Both the position numbers and the translations under genes were made by a program. A stretch of DNA of 64,000 bases from Lactiplantibacillus pingfangensis (GTDB lineage: Bacteria > Bacillota > Bacilli > Lactobacillales > Lactobacillaceae): the NCBI RefSeq assembly GCF_005404945.1, contig NZ_BJDG01000005.1:62001-126000 (forward strand), in the 5' to 3' direction. Shown here one piece after another: positions 8,674-17,532 of this stretch (its first letter is position 1; every line of letters starts with the position of its first letter). Below the pieces are notes generated by a model. That model was not told the origin of the DNA and searched no databases. It saw only the letters and a program-made list of their open reading frames with translations.

Positions 8674-9273
8674 TTACATCTCCTGACGGCCTTCAACCGC
8701 CTTGAATAAGGTCATCTCATCCGCATACTGAATATCACTACCAACCGATAACCCATGTGCCAACCGGGTCACTTTGATGCCCGCTGGTTTCACCAACCGC
8801 GAAATGTACATCGCGGTCGCTTCACCTTCTGGCGTGGCATTTGTCGCAATAATCACTTCTTTGATCGCATCATTTCGTTGCAATCGTTTCAATAAGCTTG
8901 CGATGTTGATATCTTCCGGACCTTTGCCATCTACCGGAGACAAAACACCATGTAAGACGTGATAGAGGCCTTGATATTCTTTGATTTTTTCCATCGCCAT
9001 CACATCTTTAGCCTCTTCAACGACCAAGACGGTACTTTGATCCCGAGACTTATCCTTACAAATCACGCAAGGATCATCTTCGGTAATATTTCCACAGATG
9101 CTACAAAAATGTAGATCACGCTTGGCGGCCACGAGTGACTTGGCAAATTCCGTCACATCGTCACCGGCCATATCAATGGTATAAAAGGCTAGCCGGGTAG
9201 CGGTCTTACCACCGATACCGGGCAATTTCATATAACTATCAATTAATTTTGCAATTGGTTCTGGATATTGCAT
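8674..9273 (-). CDS. recR: Recombination mediator RecR
   Basis: The 199-residue protein helps RecO load RecA at single-stranded gaps. It has the N-terminal helix-hairpin-helix [15 protein letters not shown] (residues 18-32), the four-cysteine zinc finger CSIC...CVIC (about 57-71), and a Toprim domain with [11 protein letters not shown] and [14 protein letters not shown]. Length is normal. GAGG precedes the ATG. It sits in the dnaX-ebfC-recR-yaaL operon. Confidence 0.96.
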   Translation of the reverse strand: MQYPEPIAKLIDSYMKLPGIGGKTATRLAFYTIDMAGDDVTEFAKSLVAAKRDLHFCSICGNITEDDPCVICKDKSRDQSTVLVVEEAKDVMAMEKIKEYQGLYHVLHGVLSPVDGKGPEDINIASLLKRLQRNDAIKEVIIATNATPEGEATAMYISRLVKPAGIKVTRLAHGLSVGSDIQYADEMTLFKAVEGRQEM

Positions 9274-9296
9274 CTCACTACCTCACGACCGTTTTT

Positions 9297-9605
9297 TTAC
9301 TGTAACCCCTTAGTATACTTACCCATTGTACTTTGCGTTTGGGTATCAATTTGTGCTAAAGCGTCATTAACCGCTGCCACTACAAGATCTTGGAGCATGT
9401 CAACGTCATCTGGATCAACCGCTTCTGGTTTAATGGCGATATCTTGCATCTTTTTATCACCAGTAAACGTGACGGTCACCATGTCATCTGGTGCTTTACC
9501 AGTGAAGGTCTCCTCGTTTAAAGCAGCTTGCTCCGTTGTCATTTGTTGCTGCATCTTTTTCATTTGTTTCATCATATTTTGCATATTTCCCATACCACGC
9601 ATCAT
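9297..9605 (-). CDS. ebfC: Nucleoid-associated protein YbaB/EbfC
   Basis: The 102-residue protein belongs to the YbaB/EbfC family of small dimeric DNA-binding proteins. The methionine-rich [18 protein letters not shown] helix at residues 5-22 and the AVNDALAQ C-terminal helix are typical. AAGGGA precedes the adjacent ATGs. It is 21 bp after dnaX and 23 bp before recR, the conserved order. It probably affects nucleoid structure or RecR-associated repair. Confidence 0.93.
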   Translation of the reverse strand: MMRGMGNMQNMMKQMKKMQQQMTTEQAALNEETFTGKAPDDMVTVTFTGDKKMQDIAIKPEAVDPDDVDMLQDLVVAAVNDALAQIDTQTQSTMGKYTKGLQ

Positions 9606-9626
9606 TAGTCATCAAATCCCTTCAAC

Positions 9627-11324
9627 TTAATCTGGTTTTACTTCTACTAAATCACCGAAACGCTTTTCGGCTTCATCAACCACTGGGGCCTTTTGTGGCG
9701 CTTGCTGCGTTGCTGCCCCTTCAGGTTGATGAGTTGTTAAATAATCTTTACGCAATTCTGGCCACTGTTCTTTGGGAACACAAACGATTTTTGGTGCCTG
9801 ACCCATCAACCGGTCTAAACCATTACCAAGTGCATCCATTAAGACTTGATCATCAATCGCCTTTTGATATAAGAAAGCATAATCAAAGGCGACGACCACG
9901 CCTTCACCACTCGCGGCAACCGGTTTAGCAACATGCATTAAGGCCCGTTGCGTCACACTCAAGATCGACATTAAGTCTGCCCAGACGTCGCGCACCTTCA
10001 GCAAATCATCTTTAGTCGCTGCACCCAAAATCGGATAAATTTGGCTGACATTGACTTTTTTAACGACCGGTCCAGTTGTCGAGCGTGCCCGTGCCGGCTT
10101 CGCTACCGCCGCTGACCCACCAGTTGTTTTGAGCGTCGTTAACTCACTCTGCAACTGATCGACCTTGGCGGCCAGCTTTTGAATTGTTGGATCATCCGGA
10201 TTAGTTGCAGCCGTGGCTTCCGTCCTAGTAATCGGCTTAGCCGTCTCCAATTGAGAAAGCTTGACTGTCAGCACTTCCAAATAGACATCTGGGTGGGTCG
10301 TAAACCGCATCTGCTGTTGAACGTCATTCAATGTTTTAATCATCTGATACAAAACTTCCGCGTCAATCTGTTTTGCAAAGTCTGCAAAGCGCTGGTCATC
10401 TTCACCCATCGCCACGCTATCGACCATTTCAGGGGCTTGTTGATAGAGTAACACATCTCGCATATAGCTAATCAAATCTTCGATGAAACGGTTGGCATCT
10501 TTACCTTCTTGTAAAATTTGACGCATCGTTTCAAGTGCCGGCTTAGTCACATGACTCGTGACTTCTTCGACATAATCAGCCAACAGTTTTTTCGTCACAC
10601 TTCCCGTTACCATCAAGGCATCTTCGAGCGTCACCGTATTATCACCAAAGGAAATGACCTGATCCAAAATGCTCAACGCATCCCGCATCCCACCTTCTGC
10701 CGCTTGCGCAATCACGCGTAAGGCCTTCTCATCATAATCAACATTTTTCTGCTGCAAAATGTAAACCATCCGCTCGTAACTATCTTTAGCGGTGATCCGG
10801 CGAAAATCAAAACGTTGTGTTCGCGAAATAATCGTTAACGGAATCTTATGTGGCTCGGTTGTCGCTAAAATAAAAATAACGTTAGCTGGTGGTTCTTCCA
10901 ACGTCTTCAATAAGGCATTAAAAGCTCCTGTCGACAACATATGAACTTCATCAATAATGTAGACCTTGTAATCGGCCTGAGTTGGTGCATATTTGGCCTT
11001 ATCACGGATGTCACGAATTTCTTCGACGCCATTATTCGACGCCGCATCAATTTCGATCACGTCATTCATTTGGCCCTTAGTGATGGCCTGGCAACTCTCA
11101 CACTCATTACAAGGCTCACCGTCGACCAAATGATGGCAGTTAATCGCCTTCGCAAAAATCTTAGCCGCGGAAGTTTTCCCAGTTCCCCGTGGGCCAGTGA
11201 ATAAATACGCATGACTCGTTTGGTGGGTCATGATGGCATTTTTCAAGGTCTGTGTAATCATCTGTTGCCCGACAATTTCATCAAAACGTTGGGGTCGCCA
11301 AACCCGATATAGTGCCCGATACAT
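9627..11324 (-). CDS. dnaX: DNA polymerase III gamma/tau subunit
   Basis: The 565-residue clamp-loader ATPase assembles with HolA and HolB to load the sliding clamp and, through its C-terminal tau region, links polymerases. It has the Walker A motif TGPRGTGKTSAAKIF (about 43-57), a four-cysteine zinc module (C63...C79), Walker B DEVHML, sensor motif ATTEPHK and a lower-complexity C-terminal third. The ATG follows AAAGGAAG. The upstream SRP RNA gene is on the same strand. I did not find a clear slippery heptamer for a programmed gamma frameshift. Confidence 0.96.
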   Translation of the reverse strand: MYRALYRVWRPQRFDEIVGQQMITQTLKNAIMTHQTSHAYLFTGPRGTGKTSAAKIFAKAINCHHLVDGEPCNECESCQAITKGQMNDVIEIDAASNNGVEEIRDIRDKAKYAPTQADYKVYIIDEVHMLSTGAFNALLKTLEEPPANVIFILATTEPHKIPLTIISRTQRFDFRRITAKDSYERMVYILQQKNVDYDEKALRVIAQAAEGGMRDALSILDQVISFGDNTVTLEDALMVTGSVTKKLLADYVEEVTSHVTKPALETMRQILQEGKDANRFIEDLISYMRDVLLYQQAPEMVDSVAMGEDDQRFADFAKQIDAEVLYQMIKTLNDVQQQMRFTTHPDVYLEVLTVKLSQLETAKPITRTEATAATNPDDPTIQKLAAKVDQLQSELTTLKTTGGSAAVAKPARARSTTGPVVKKVNVSQIYPILGAATKDDLLKVRDVWADLMSILSVTQRALMHVAKPVAASGEGVVVAFDYAFLYQKAIDDQVLMDALGNGLDRLMGQAPKIVCVPKEQWPELRKDYLTTHQPEGAATQQAPQKAPVVDEAEKRFGDLVEVKPD

Positions 11325-11449
11325 GCGAATCTTCCTTTCTATGGTTCAAAGTTATGTATAAGTCTGGTCCCACGACCAACCCCGCCCAGAAATAACAATT
11401 ATGGCACAATTTTTGTCTTTTAAACGCTGGTTATAAACATTTACTTAAA

Positions 11450-11480
11450 TAAAAAGCTCTCAACCGAATGGCTAAGAGCT
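11450..11480 (-). terminator. Intrinsic terminator after the SRP RNA
   Basis: On the minus strand AGCTCT...AGAGCT is followed by TTTTATTT about 20 nt beyond the expected 3' end of the SRP RNA. It separates the RNA from dnaX. Confidence 0.7.
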
Positions 11481-11499
11481 GTTACATTTCATAAAAACA

Positions 11500-11585
11500 A
11501 AAGGCACAAGATGAAGCAAACTTAGTGCTGCTTCCTTCCGGACCTGACACGATTCGTAAATCCACCCTTGCCTTAAGGCCTTGCG
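11500..11585 (-). ncRNA. ffs: Signal recognition particle RNA, small bacterial type
   Basis: The minus strand carries GTCAGGTCCGGAAGGAAGCAGC at about 11529-11550, the invariant apical tetraloop and internal-loop domain that binds Ffh. The flanks (GGCAAGGGTGGA and TCATCTTGTGCC) pair to close the rod. A TATTAT/TATAGT -10 box lies just upstream (about 11590-11600) and a terminator downstream. The tadA-SRP RNA-dnaX order is standard in Lactobacillaceae. The ends are approximate, within about 10 nt. Confidence 0.93.
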
Positions 11586-11632
11586 GCAAATACTATAATA
11601 CATGATTTATTAGTAGAATGCTAGCCATCAGC

Positions 11633-12139
11633 CTAATTTTTTTCAGCGGCAGCTCGGCGGGCTTTCTTTTCGGCCTTTTTACGCTTGCGAATTTCACGGA
11701 AGAAGTTTTCAAGCATTTCACCAGCAGGTCGGGCAAGCACCCGTTCATGTACGGCCACTTGGTGATTAAGCCGATTATCGCTCAACAATTGATACAAACT
11801 TCGCACCGCCCCGGCCTTTGGATCACGGGCACCGTAATAAATTTCTGGAATTCGGGCGTTAATAATTGCACCACAGCACATGATACACGGTTCCAAGGTG
11901 ACATAAATCTGACAATCTTCTAGGCGCCAGCTGTGCAAATATTCGCAGGCTTCTTGAATTGCCACGATTTCGGCATGCAAAGTCGCGTCTTGACCATGTT
12001 CACGTAAATTGTGTCCGCGACCAATGATTTCACCATCATGCACAATCACGGCGCCAATCGGGACTTCACCAATCACGTTTGCCATTCTAGCCTCATGCAA
12101 GGCTTCAAGCATCCAAGTTTCAGCTTCTGTTGGTTTCAA
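11633..12139 (-). CDS. tadA: tRNA-specific adenosine deaminase
   Basis: The 168-residue zinc enzyme converts A34 to inosine in the tRNA-Arg(ACG) anticodon. The catalytic motif LHAEIVAIQEA (His-Ala-Glu) and the zinc ligands in TLEPCIMCCGAI are intact. The C-terminus is long, basic and alanine-rich (RKRKKAEKKARRAAAEKN), probably binding RNA. The start is TTG at 12137-12139 behind AGGAGGG. It is 1 bp from the methyltransferase stop, so the two are cotranscribed. Confidence 0.94.
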   Translation of the reverse strand: MKPTEAETWMLEALHEARMANVIGEVPIGAVIVHDGEIIGRGHNLREHGQDATLHAEIVAIQEACEYLHSWRLEDCQIYVTLEPCIMCCGAIINARIPEIYYGARDPKAGAVRSLYQLLSDNRLNHQVAVHERVLARPAGEMLENFFREIRKRKKAEKKARRAAAEKN

Positions 12140-12140
12140 A

Positions 12141-12749
12141 CTATCCCTCCTTCACACTTTGCAAAATATAGTAGCCTTTATCCTTTTTAATAATGGTACA
12201 ATTGCCAAATGTTGTAGTCATTAATTTCTTGGCCGAAGGGGCGCCTTGTTTCTTTTGCAGGACGACCGTTAACGTCCCGCCAACCGTCAAATGTGATTGC
12301 GCCCCAGTTAGCATCGCGTCAACCACTGCTTTGCCGGCCCGAACAGGTGGATTAGTCACAATGGCAGCATAGTCAGTCTTCGTGACGCCATCATAACAGT
12401 CCGACGTAAAAATGGTCACATTTGAAATTTGGTTTAAGTTCGTATTTTTACGTGCCAAGCTTAACGCCAACTCATTCACATCAACCATATCGACTTGACG
12501 GTCTGGCGACTGGTAAGCCAATGCCATGCCAATTGGCCCATATCCGGTGCCTAAATCTAGCAGATCTCCAGCCGGGAGTGCTGTCGGATCAAATGCCGAT
12601 AACAATGTCCGCGAGCCGTAATCTAATGTTCGTTTGGAGAAAACCCCGTTATCCGTAGTGAATTTAAAGTCGTGATTAAAAATTTCAAAATTCCATTGCT
12701 TTTCGTCATGCACAACGTCTGGATTGTGTGTATAATAATAGTTGGTCAT
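12141..12749 (-). CDS. Class I SAM-dependent methyltransferase, RsmC-like
   Basis: The 202-residue protein has the Rossmann SAM motif DLLDLGTGYGPIGMALA and the catalytic VTNPPVRAGK (NPPx) motif used by N-methylating enzymes acting on guanine or adenine. It matches the short YbxB-type relatives of 16S rRNA G1207 methyltransferase RsmC. It lies immediately before tadA, consistent with an RNA-modification role. GAGG precedes the ATG. The exact substrate is not proven. Confidence 0.85.
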   Translation of the reverse strand: MTNYYYTHNPDVVHDEKQWNFEIFNHDFKFTTDNGVFSKRTLDYGSRTLLSAFDPTALPAGDLLDLGTGYGPIGMALAYQSPDRQVDMVDVNELALSLARKNTNLNQISNVTIFTSDCYDGVTKTDYAAIVTNPPVRAGKAVVDAMLTGAQSHLTVGGTLTVVLQKKQGAPSAKKLMTTTFGNCTIIKKDKGYYILQSVKEG

Positions 12750-12852
12750 ATTTATTTTCCTCTGAATTTATAGGCTAGTTCTATGATAACTGATTCCGAG
12801 AAATAACGACAATTTATTTAAAAAATTTAATTACGGTTAAAGGCCGTCACTA

Positions 12853-12900
12853 ACACAATATCTTGTATTTCGGATTCATTCGACCTACAAGATGTTGTGT
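12853..12900 (+). promoter_or_regulatory. Tandem NrdR-box-like operators upstream of nrdH
   Basis: ACACAATATCTTGTAT at 12853-12868 and CTACAAGATGTTGTGT at 12885-12900 both resemble the 16-bp NrdR box (ACACWATATATWGTGT type). Their starts are 32 bp apart, about three helical turns, the usual arrangement. They also form an inverted repeat, so an RNA hairpin is possible. NrdR would repress nrdHEF when dATP is high (family knowledge). Confidence 0.7.
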
Positions 12901-12907
12901 TTTTTGA

Positions 12908-12935
12908 TTGTATTTTCCACATCTTGTTGTATACT
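12908..12935 (+). promoter_or_regulatory. Putative sigma-A promoter of nrdHEF
   Basis: TTGTAT at 12908-12913 and TATACT at 12930-12935 are separated by 16 bp, directly downstream of the second NrdR-like box and about 30 bp before the nrdH ribosome site. Overlap with the operator fits repression. Confidence 0.5.
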
Positions 12936-12969
12936 AAATTTATCGATAAAAACGAATTAAGGGTGATCA

Positions 12970-13203
12970 ATGATGAAAAAAGTAACCGTATTTACGAAGA
13001 ATAATTGTATGCAATGCAAAATGACCAAGAAGTTTTTGACTGCTCATAACATTGCGTTTGAAGAAAAGAATATCAACACCAATCCTGAATATGTTGACTA
13101 TTTAAAGAATCAAGGTTTCCAAGCGGTCCCCGTTGTCGAAATCAATGGCGAAAGCGCAATTGCTGGTTTCCGTCCTGATGCTTTAAAGCAGCTCGCTGTA
13201 TAG
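12970..13203 (+). CDS. nrdH: Glutaredoxin-like protein NrdH
   Basis: The 77-residue thioredoxin-fold protein is the electron donor of class Ib ribonucleotide reductase. The redox motif is CMQC (residues about 14-17), matching the NrdH CMQCK signature, and the C-terminal AIAGFRPDAL segment forms the thioredoxin-reductase interaction surface. AAGGGTGATC precedes two adjacent ATGs. A 140-bp gap with a strong hairpin separates it from nrdE, so the operon may be attenuated there. Confidence 0.95.
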   Translation: MMKKVTVFTKNNCMQCKMTKKFLTAHNIAFEEKNINTNPEYVDYLKNQGFQAVPVVEINGESAIAGFRPDALKQLAV

Positions 13204-13258
13204 TACCACCGCGCTTTTTTGCGTGGTTACATAGTTGCGATTCAACACTTATTTATAA

Positions 13259-13298
13259 GCGACCCACAATCAATAGGACCCTACTGATTGTGGGTCGC
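13259..13298 (+). terminator. Hairpin between nrdH and nrdE (attenuator or processing site)
   Basis: GCGACCCACAATCA pairs perfectly with TGATTGTGGGTCGC around a 12-nt loop (13273-13284) and is followed only by ACTTTTAACC, a weak U-tract. It may partly terminate transcription or stabilise the nrdH mRNA. A smaller imperfect hairpin lies at 13203-13228. Confidence 0.6.
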
Positions 13299-13343
13299 AC
13301 TTTTAACCACAACTTTCAACACTAGATAGAAAGAGGAGTACTC

Positions 13344-15509
13344 ATGACCCTAAAAAATTTAAAAGACGTCACGTATTACGATTTGAACAACGAAATTAAT
13401 ATTCCAGTTGATAATCAAATTCCGTTGAACAAAGATCAAGAAGCCCTAGCAGCTTTCTTGGATCAAAATGTGCGTCCTAACACAAAACGATTCGACAACT
13501 TAAAGGCCCGTTTTGATTACTTGATGGCTCACGATTATCTTGAAGAAGGTTTTGTCGAAAAATACGACTTTAGCTTCATCGAAGCCATCTATGACTATTT
13601 AAAATCACAAGACTTCCACTTTAAAACGTTTATGGCCGCTTATAAATTTTATGCTCAATATGCGTTGAAGACCGATAATGGCGATTACTATCTTGAAAAC
13701 TATATTGACCGTGTCGCCATGAATGCCCTCTACTTTGCCGATGGTGACGAAAAGCTCGCCATGTCCTTAGCTGATGAAATGATTCACCAACGCTACCAAC
13801 CAGCCACACCTAGTTTCTTAAACGCGGGGCGGGCACGCCGAGGCGAACTCATCTCATGTTTCTTAATTCAGTCAACCGATGATATGAATGCCATCGGTCG
13901 GACCATTAATTCAGCCTTACAATTGTCACGAATCGGTGGCGGTGTTGGGATCAACTTGAGCAACTTACGTGGCGCGGGTGATCCAATCAAGCATATTGAC
14001 GGTGCTGCCAGTGGGGTGGTTCCGGTCATGAAATTATTAGAGGATAGTTTTTCCTATTCTAACCAATTAGGTCAACGTCAAGGTGCCGGCGTCGTTTATT
14101 TGAGTGTTTTCCATCCAGATATCATTGCTTTCTTGTCTGCTAAAAAGGAAAACGCTGACGAAAAGATTCGTTTAAAGACCTTGTCACTTGGTGTGACGGT
14201 TCCCGACAAATTTTATGAACTCATCAAGGAAGATGCCGACATGTATTTATTCAGTCCTTACGGGGTTGAACGTGAATACGGCGAACCATTCTCATACGTT
14301 GACATTACTAAAGAATATGACAATATGGTCAAGAATCCGAACATTAAAAAGACCAAGATTAAAGCCCGTGATTTGGAAAATGAAATCAGTAAGCTGCAAC
14401 AAGAATCTGGCTACCCTTACGTGGTCAACATTGATACAGCTAACCGTGCCAATCCGATTGATGGCAAAATTGTCATGAGTAACTTATGTTCTGAAGTCAT
14501 GCAAGTCCAAACACCATCACTGATCAATGATCAACAAGAATACGAAAAGCTAGGAACCGATATTAGCTGTAACCTCGGGTCAACGAACATCGTGAATTTG
14601 ATGCAATCACCAGATTTCGGACATTCTGTTGAGGCCATGGTTCGTGCCTTGACCTTTGTGACCGACAACTCCAACGTTGACGTGGTCCCTTCTATTCAAA
14701 AGGGTAATCACCAAGCACATACGATTGGCCTAGGCGCAATGGGCTTACATGCCTTCTTTGCCAAGAACCAAATGGCTTACGGCAGTAAAGAAGCGGTTGA
14801 TTTTACAAACATCTACTTCTTACTCTTAAACTATTGGACCTTAAAAGCTTCCAATGAAATTGCGCGTGAACGTCAGACCACCTTCGTTAACTTTGACAAA
14901 TCAAAGTATGCAGATGGGTCATATTTCGATAAATATACTGAAAAAGCTTGGCAACCAAAGTTTGAAAAAACACAAGAACTTTTTGACGGTATTTTTATTC
15001 CAACTCAAGCAGACTGGGACGCTTTAAAAACAGCCGTCATGCGTGACGGTCTCTACCATCAAAACCGCATGGCTGTCGCACCGAACGGGTCAATTTCATA
15101 CATCAATGATACGACCGCAAGTCTGCATCCAATCATTAATCGGGTTGAAGAACGGCAAGAAAAGAAAATTGGTAAGATTTATTATCCCGCTCCTTACCTA
15201 TCTAATGATACAATAAACTATTATAAGTCGGCTTACGATACTGATATGCGGAAAGTTATTGACGTCTATGCGGCTGCACAACAGCATGTGGATCAAGGCA
15301 TGAGTTTAACCCTCTTCATGCGTTCCACTATTCCAGCTGGCTTATACGAATGGAAAGACGGTCGCACAGATAAAATGACAACGCGGGACTTAAACATCCT
15401 CCGGAACTATGCTTATCGGAAAGGCATCAAATCCATCTACTACATTCGGACCTTTACGGATGATGATGGTGAAGTTGGTGTCAACGAATGTGAAAGCTGT
15501 GTAATTTAG
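13344..15509 (+). CDS. nrdE: Class Ib ribonucleoside-diphosphate reductase, alpha subunit
   Basis: The 721-residue catalytic subunit reduces ribonucleoside diphosphates to deoxyribonucleotides. It lacks an N-terminal ATP-cone, typical of class Ib. Visible features are the RRGELISCFL active-site cysteine region, SRIGGGVGINLSNLRG, the NLCSEVMQ loop, the MAVAPNGSISYIND motif, and the C-terminal redox pair CESC in ECESCVI that NrdH reduces. AGAGGAG precedes the ATG. It is followed 30 bp later by nrdF. Length is normal. Confidence 0.97.
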   Translation: MTLKNLKDVTYYDLNNEINIPVDNQIPLNKDQEALAAFLDQNVRPNTKRFDNLKARFDYLMAHDYLEEGFVEKYDFSFIEAIYDYLKSQDFHFKTFMAAYKFYAQYALKTDNGDYYLENYIDRVAMNALYFADGDEKLAMSLADEMIHQRYQPATPSFLNAGRARRGELISCFLIQSTDDMNAIGRTINSALQLSRIGGGVGINLSNLRGAGDPIKHIDGAASGVVPVMKLLEDSFSYSNQLGQRQGAGVVYLSVFHPDIIAFLSAKKENADEKIRLKTLSLGVTVPDKFYELIKEDADMYLFSPYGVEREYGEPFSYVDITKEYDNMVKNPNIKKTKIKARDLENEISKLQQESGYPYVVNIDTANRANPIDGKIVMSNLCSEVMQVQTPSLINDQQEYEKLGTDISCNLGSTNIVNLMQSPDFGHSVEAMVRALTFVTDNSNVDVVPSIQKGNHQAHTIGLGAMGLHAFFAKNQMAYGSKEAVDFTNIYFLLLNYWTLKASNEIARERQTTFVNFDKSKYADGSYFDKYTEKAWQPKFEKTQELFDGIFIPTQADWDALKTAVMRDGLYHQNRMAVAPNGSISYINDTTASLHPIINRVEERQEKKIGKIYYPAPYLSNDTINYYKSAYDTDMRKVIDVYAAAQQHVDQGMSLTLFMRSTIPAGLYEWKDGRTDKMTTRDLNILRNYAYRKGIKSIYYIRTFTDDDGEVGVNECESCVI

Positions 15510-15539
15510 AACATTAGATCACTAGGAGGACAACTGGTT

Positions 15540-16550
15540 ATGGCAACAGACTTGGCTTATTACCAAAAACTTCTCAGTAATGGCAACTATAAAGCAATTA
15601 ACTGGGATCGCGTTTCAGATGCAATTGACAAAAGTACTTGGGAAAAATTAACTGAACAATTTTGGTTAGATACCCGAATTCCCGTTTCTAATGATATGTC
15701 AGATTGGCGTAACTTGGATGACGATCATCGTTGGGTCGTTGGTCACGTGTTCGGTGGCTTGACGCTACTTGATACCTTGCAATCACAAGATGGCTTACAA
15801 TCATTACGGCGACACGTGGTCACTTCACATGAAACGGCTGTTTTAAACAACATCCAATTTATGGAATCTGTCCACGCGAAGAGTTATTCAACAATTTTTG
15901 AAACTTTGAATACTCCCGATGAAATTAACGAAATCTTCGACTGGAGTGACAGTGAAGAATATTTGCAAAATAAGGCTAAATGGATTTACAAATTATATGA
16001 TAATTTGGATGAAGACCCATTGAAACAAAAAGTTGCAAACGTCTTTCTAGAAACTTTCTTATTCTATTCTGGTTTCTACACGCCACTCTTCTACTTGGGA
16101 CATAACCAATTACCAAACGTCGCTGAAATCATCAAATTGATTCTTAGAGATGAAAGTGTGCATGGAACTTATATTGGTTATAAATTCCAAATTGGCTTTA
16201 AAGACCGTTCTGAAAAGCAACAAGCAGAATTCAAAGACTGGATGTTCGACTTCTTGTATAAGTTATATGAGAACGAAGAAAACTATATTCATTTAGTTTA
16301 CGATCAAGTTGGCTGGTCCGACGAAGTCTTAACTTTCAGTCGCTACAATGCGAATAAAGCTTTGATGAACTTAGGGCAAGACGCCCTCTTCCCAGATACA
16401 GCTGAAGATGTTAATCCAGTTGTCATGAACGGGATTTCAACTGGGACTTCAAACCATGACTTCTTCTCACAAGTTGGGAATGGTTATCGTTTAGGCCAAG
16501 TTGAAGCCATGCAGGATACTGATTACGATATTGGTGAACCTGACGATTAA
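15540..16550 (+). CDS. nrdF: Class Ib ribonucleoside-diphosphate reductase, beta subunit
   Basis: The 336-residue ferritin-like subunit holds the dimetal-tyrosyl radical cofactor needed by NrdE. Helices with carboxylate and histidine ligands are seen in NIQFMESVHAKSYS and in LILRDESVHGTYIGYKF. The C-terminal acidic tail binds NrdE. AGGAGG precedes the ATG. No nrdI flavodoxin is found next to it; if present it must be encoded elsewhere. The gene ends the operon and is followed by a structured 3' element with a terminator. Confidence 0.96.
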   Translation: MATDLAYYQKLLSNGNYKAINWDRVSDAIDKSTWEKLTEQFWLDTRIPVSNDMSDWRNLDDDHRWVVGHVFGGLTLLDTLQSQDGLQSLRRHVVTSHETAVLNNIQFMESVHAKSYSTIFETLNTPDEINEIFDWSDSEEYLQNKAKWIYKLYDNLDEDPLKQKVANVFLETFLFYSGFYTPLFYLGHNQLPNVAEIIKLILRDESVHGTYIGYKFQIGFKDRSEKQQAEFKDWMFDFLYKLYENEENYIHLVYDQVGWSDEVLTFSRYNANKALMNLGQDALFPDTAEDVNPVVMNGISTGTSNHDFFSQVGNGYRLGQVEAMQDTDYDIGEPDD

Positions 16551-16566
16551 TTAAGCTTAATTTTAG

Positions 16567-16743
16567 AGAGTGGGACAAAAGGCGGGTTGCTACCGAGCAT
16601 AGCCTAGGAAACCGAATGATTGGGGTTTTCAATCGTTCGGTTTCCGTAGCTAAGCGGAGGTCGCAGTCTTTTGTTCCACGTTTCGACTGTAAATATTCGG
16701 AGCTACAAAAGCGGCTGGCGCAATGTGTGCCAGCCGTTTTTTT
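16567..16743 (+). repeat. Structured 3'-UTR repeat with terminator, family E copy 1
   Basis: GTGGGACAAAAG (16570-16581) pairs with CTTTTGTTCCAC (16668-16679). Inside, a 15-bp stem runs from GGAAACCGAA to TTCGGTTTCC (16606-16645). After a conserved single-stranded stretch containing TAAATATTCGGAGCTAC comes CGGCTGGC/GCCAGCCG and a run of T, an intrinsic terminator. A second copy follows another gene at 48131-48254 (minus). Both follow a stop codon within 20 bp and point the same way as the gene. Confidence 0.8.
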
Positions 16744-16751
16744 ACTAATAA

Positions 16752-17208
16752 CTGAAGGTTGAAAGGACAAAAGGGCTCGTAGACACTGTCAGATAGGCAA
16801 CAAGCATTTTCAAATTAGTGACACTCCCGCTCCGGCAGGCAGAATCACTGTGCTATGGTGGGACAGCCGCAGCCATAGTACGGTCTGCGACTTCGATTCA
16901 AAGCCGACAACCCACGTCTTAGAATCGCCCTGTAAGATTAGGCGGCCAAGCCCCGCCGACCAATCTTACCGACACAGCACAACGATTCTGCCTGCCTGCG
17001 CTAAACCCTAACCTAAAAAACAGTTAAATTGGCTGGAAGTCGCCGCTGATAGTATCGGTGGTAAAGGTCAAGACGTTCCTTATGCTTGAACCGGTCCCAC
17101 GGCCGTATGCTATCAGTGGCGACTGGAAGCGACCATGTCAACTAATTTTCATACCATAATCATTGACATGGCAGTAATTGTTAGCGATTTTGATCTTTCA
17201 ACCTTTAG
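16752..17208. mobile_element. Non-coding structured mobile repeat, family M copy A
   Basis: This 457-bp element starts CTGAAGGTTGAAAG and ends CTTTCAACCTTTAG, imperfect 14-bp terminal inverted repeats. CTAATAA directly flanks it on both sides (16745-16751 and 17209-17215), an apparent target duplication. The inside folds into nested hairpins: GCAGGCAGAATC/GATTCTGCCTGC; GTAAGATT/AATCTTAC; a 15-bp stem 17038-17052/17110-17124; and CCATGTCAA/TTGACATGG. No credible coding frame is present. The rest of the nrdF to 17532 gap (17216-17532) shows only AT-rich sequence, presumably the promoter of the next gene. Confidence 0.8.
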
Positions 17209-17532
17209 CTAATAAGATAAAATCATTTGAGCACTAAAATAATGTGACTCACGTTGATTGTGAGTGGTAATTTTATTCTGCAGGTTTTCTACAGGTTTGT
17301 TGCAGAATACCTGCAGCAAATTAATCCTTGGAATCACTAAAACTAAAAATACTCATCAGCTCTCAAGTAACAATTATTAAATTTAATGTGTATGGAGCTG
17401 ACGATAAAGATAAACCAGTATATATCAAGAATGATTCCTGAATTATTGCGCCGTTTTATTAACAGTTCTCAAAATTAATGATAATAAGTCTATACAAGAT
17501 TAAGTGTTAGCCAATTAGAAAGGTGATTATTA

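Noticed and set aside
9627-11324. Programmed frameshift producing a gamma form of DnaX
   Set aside because: No clear slippery heptamer with a following hairpin was recognised in the expected region.
16423-16770. Open frame on the minus strand across the nrdF end and family E copy
   Set aside because: It overlaps nrdF and a structured repeat, has no ribosome site, and resembles no protein family.
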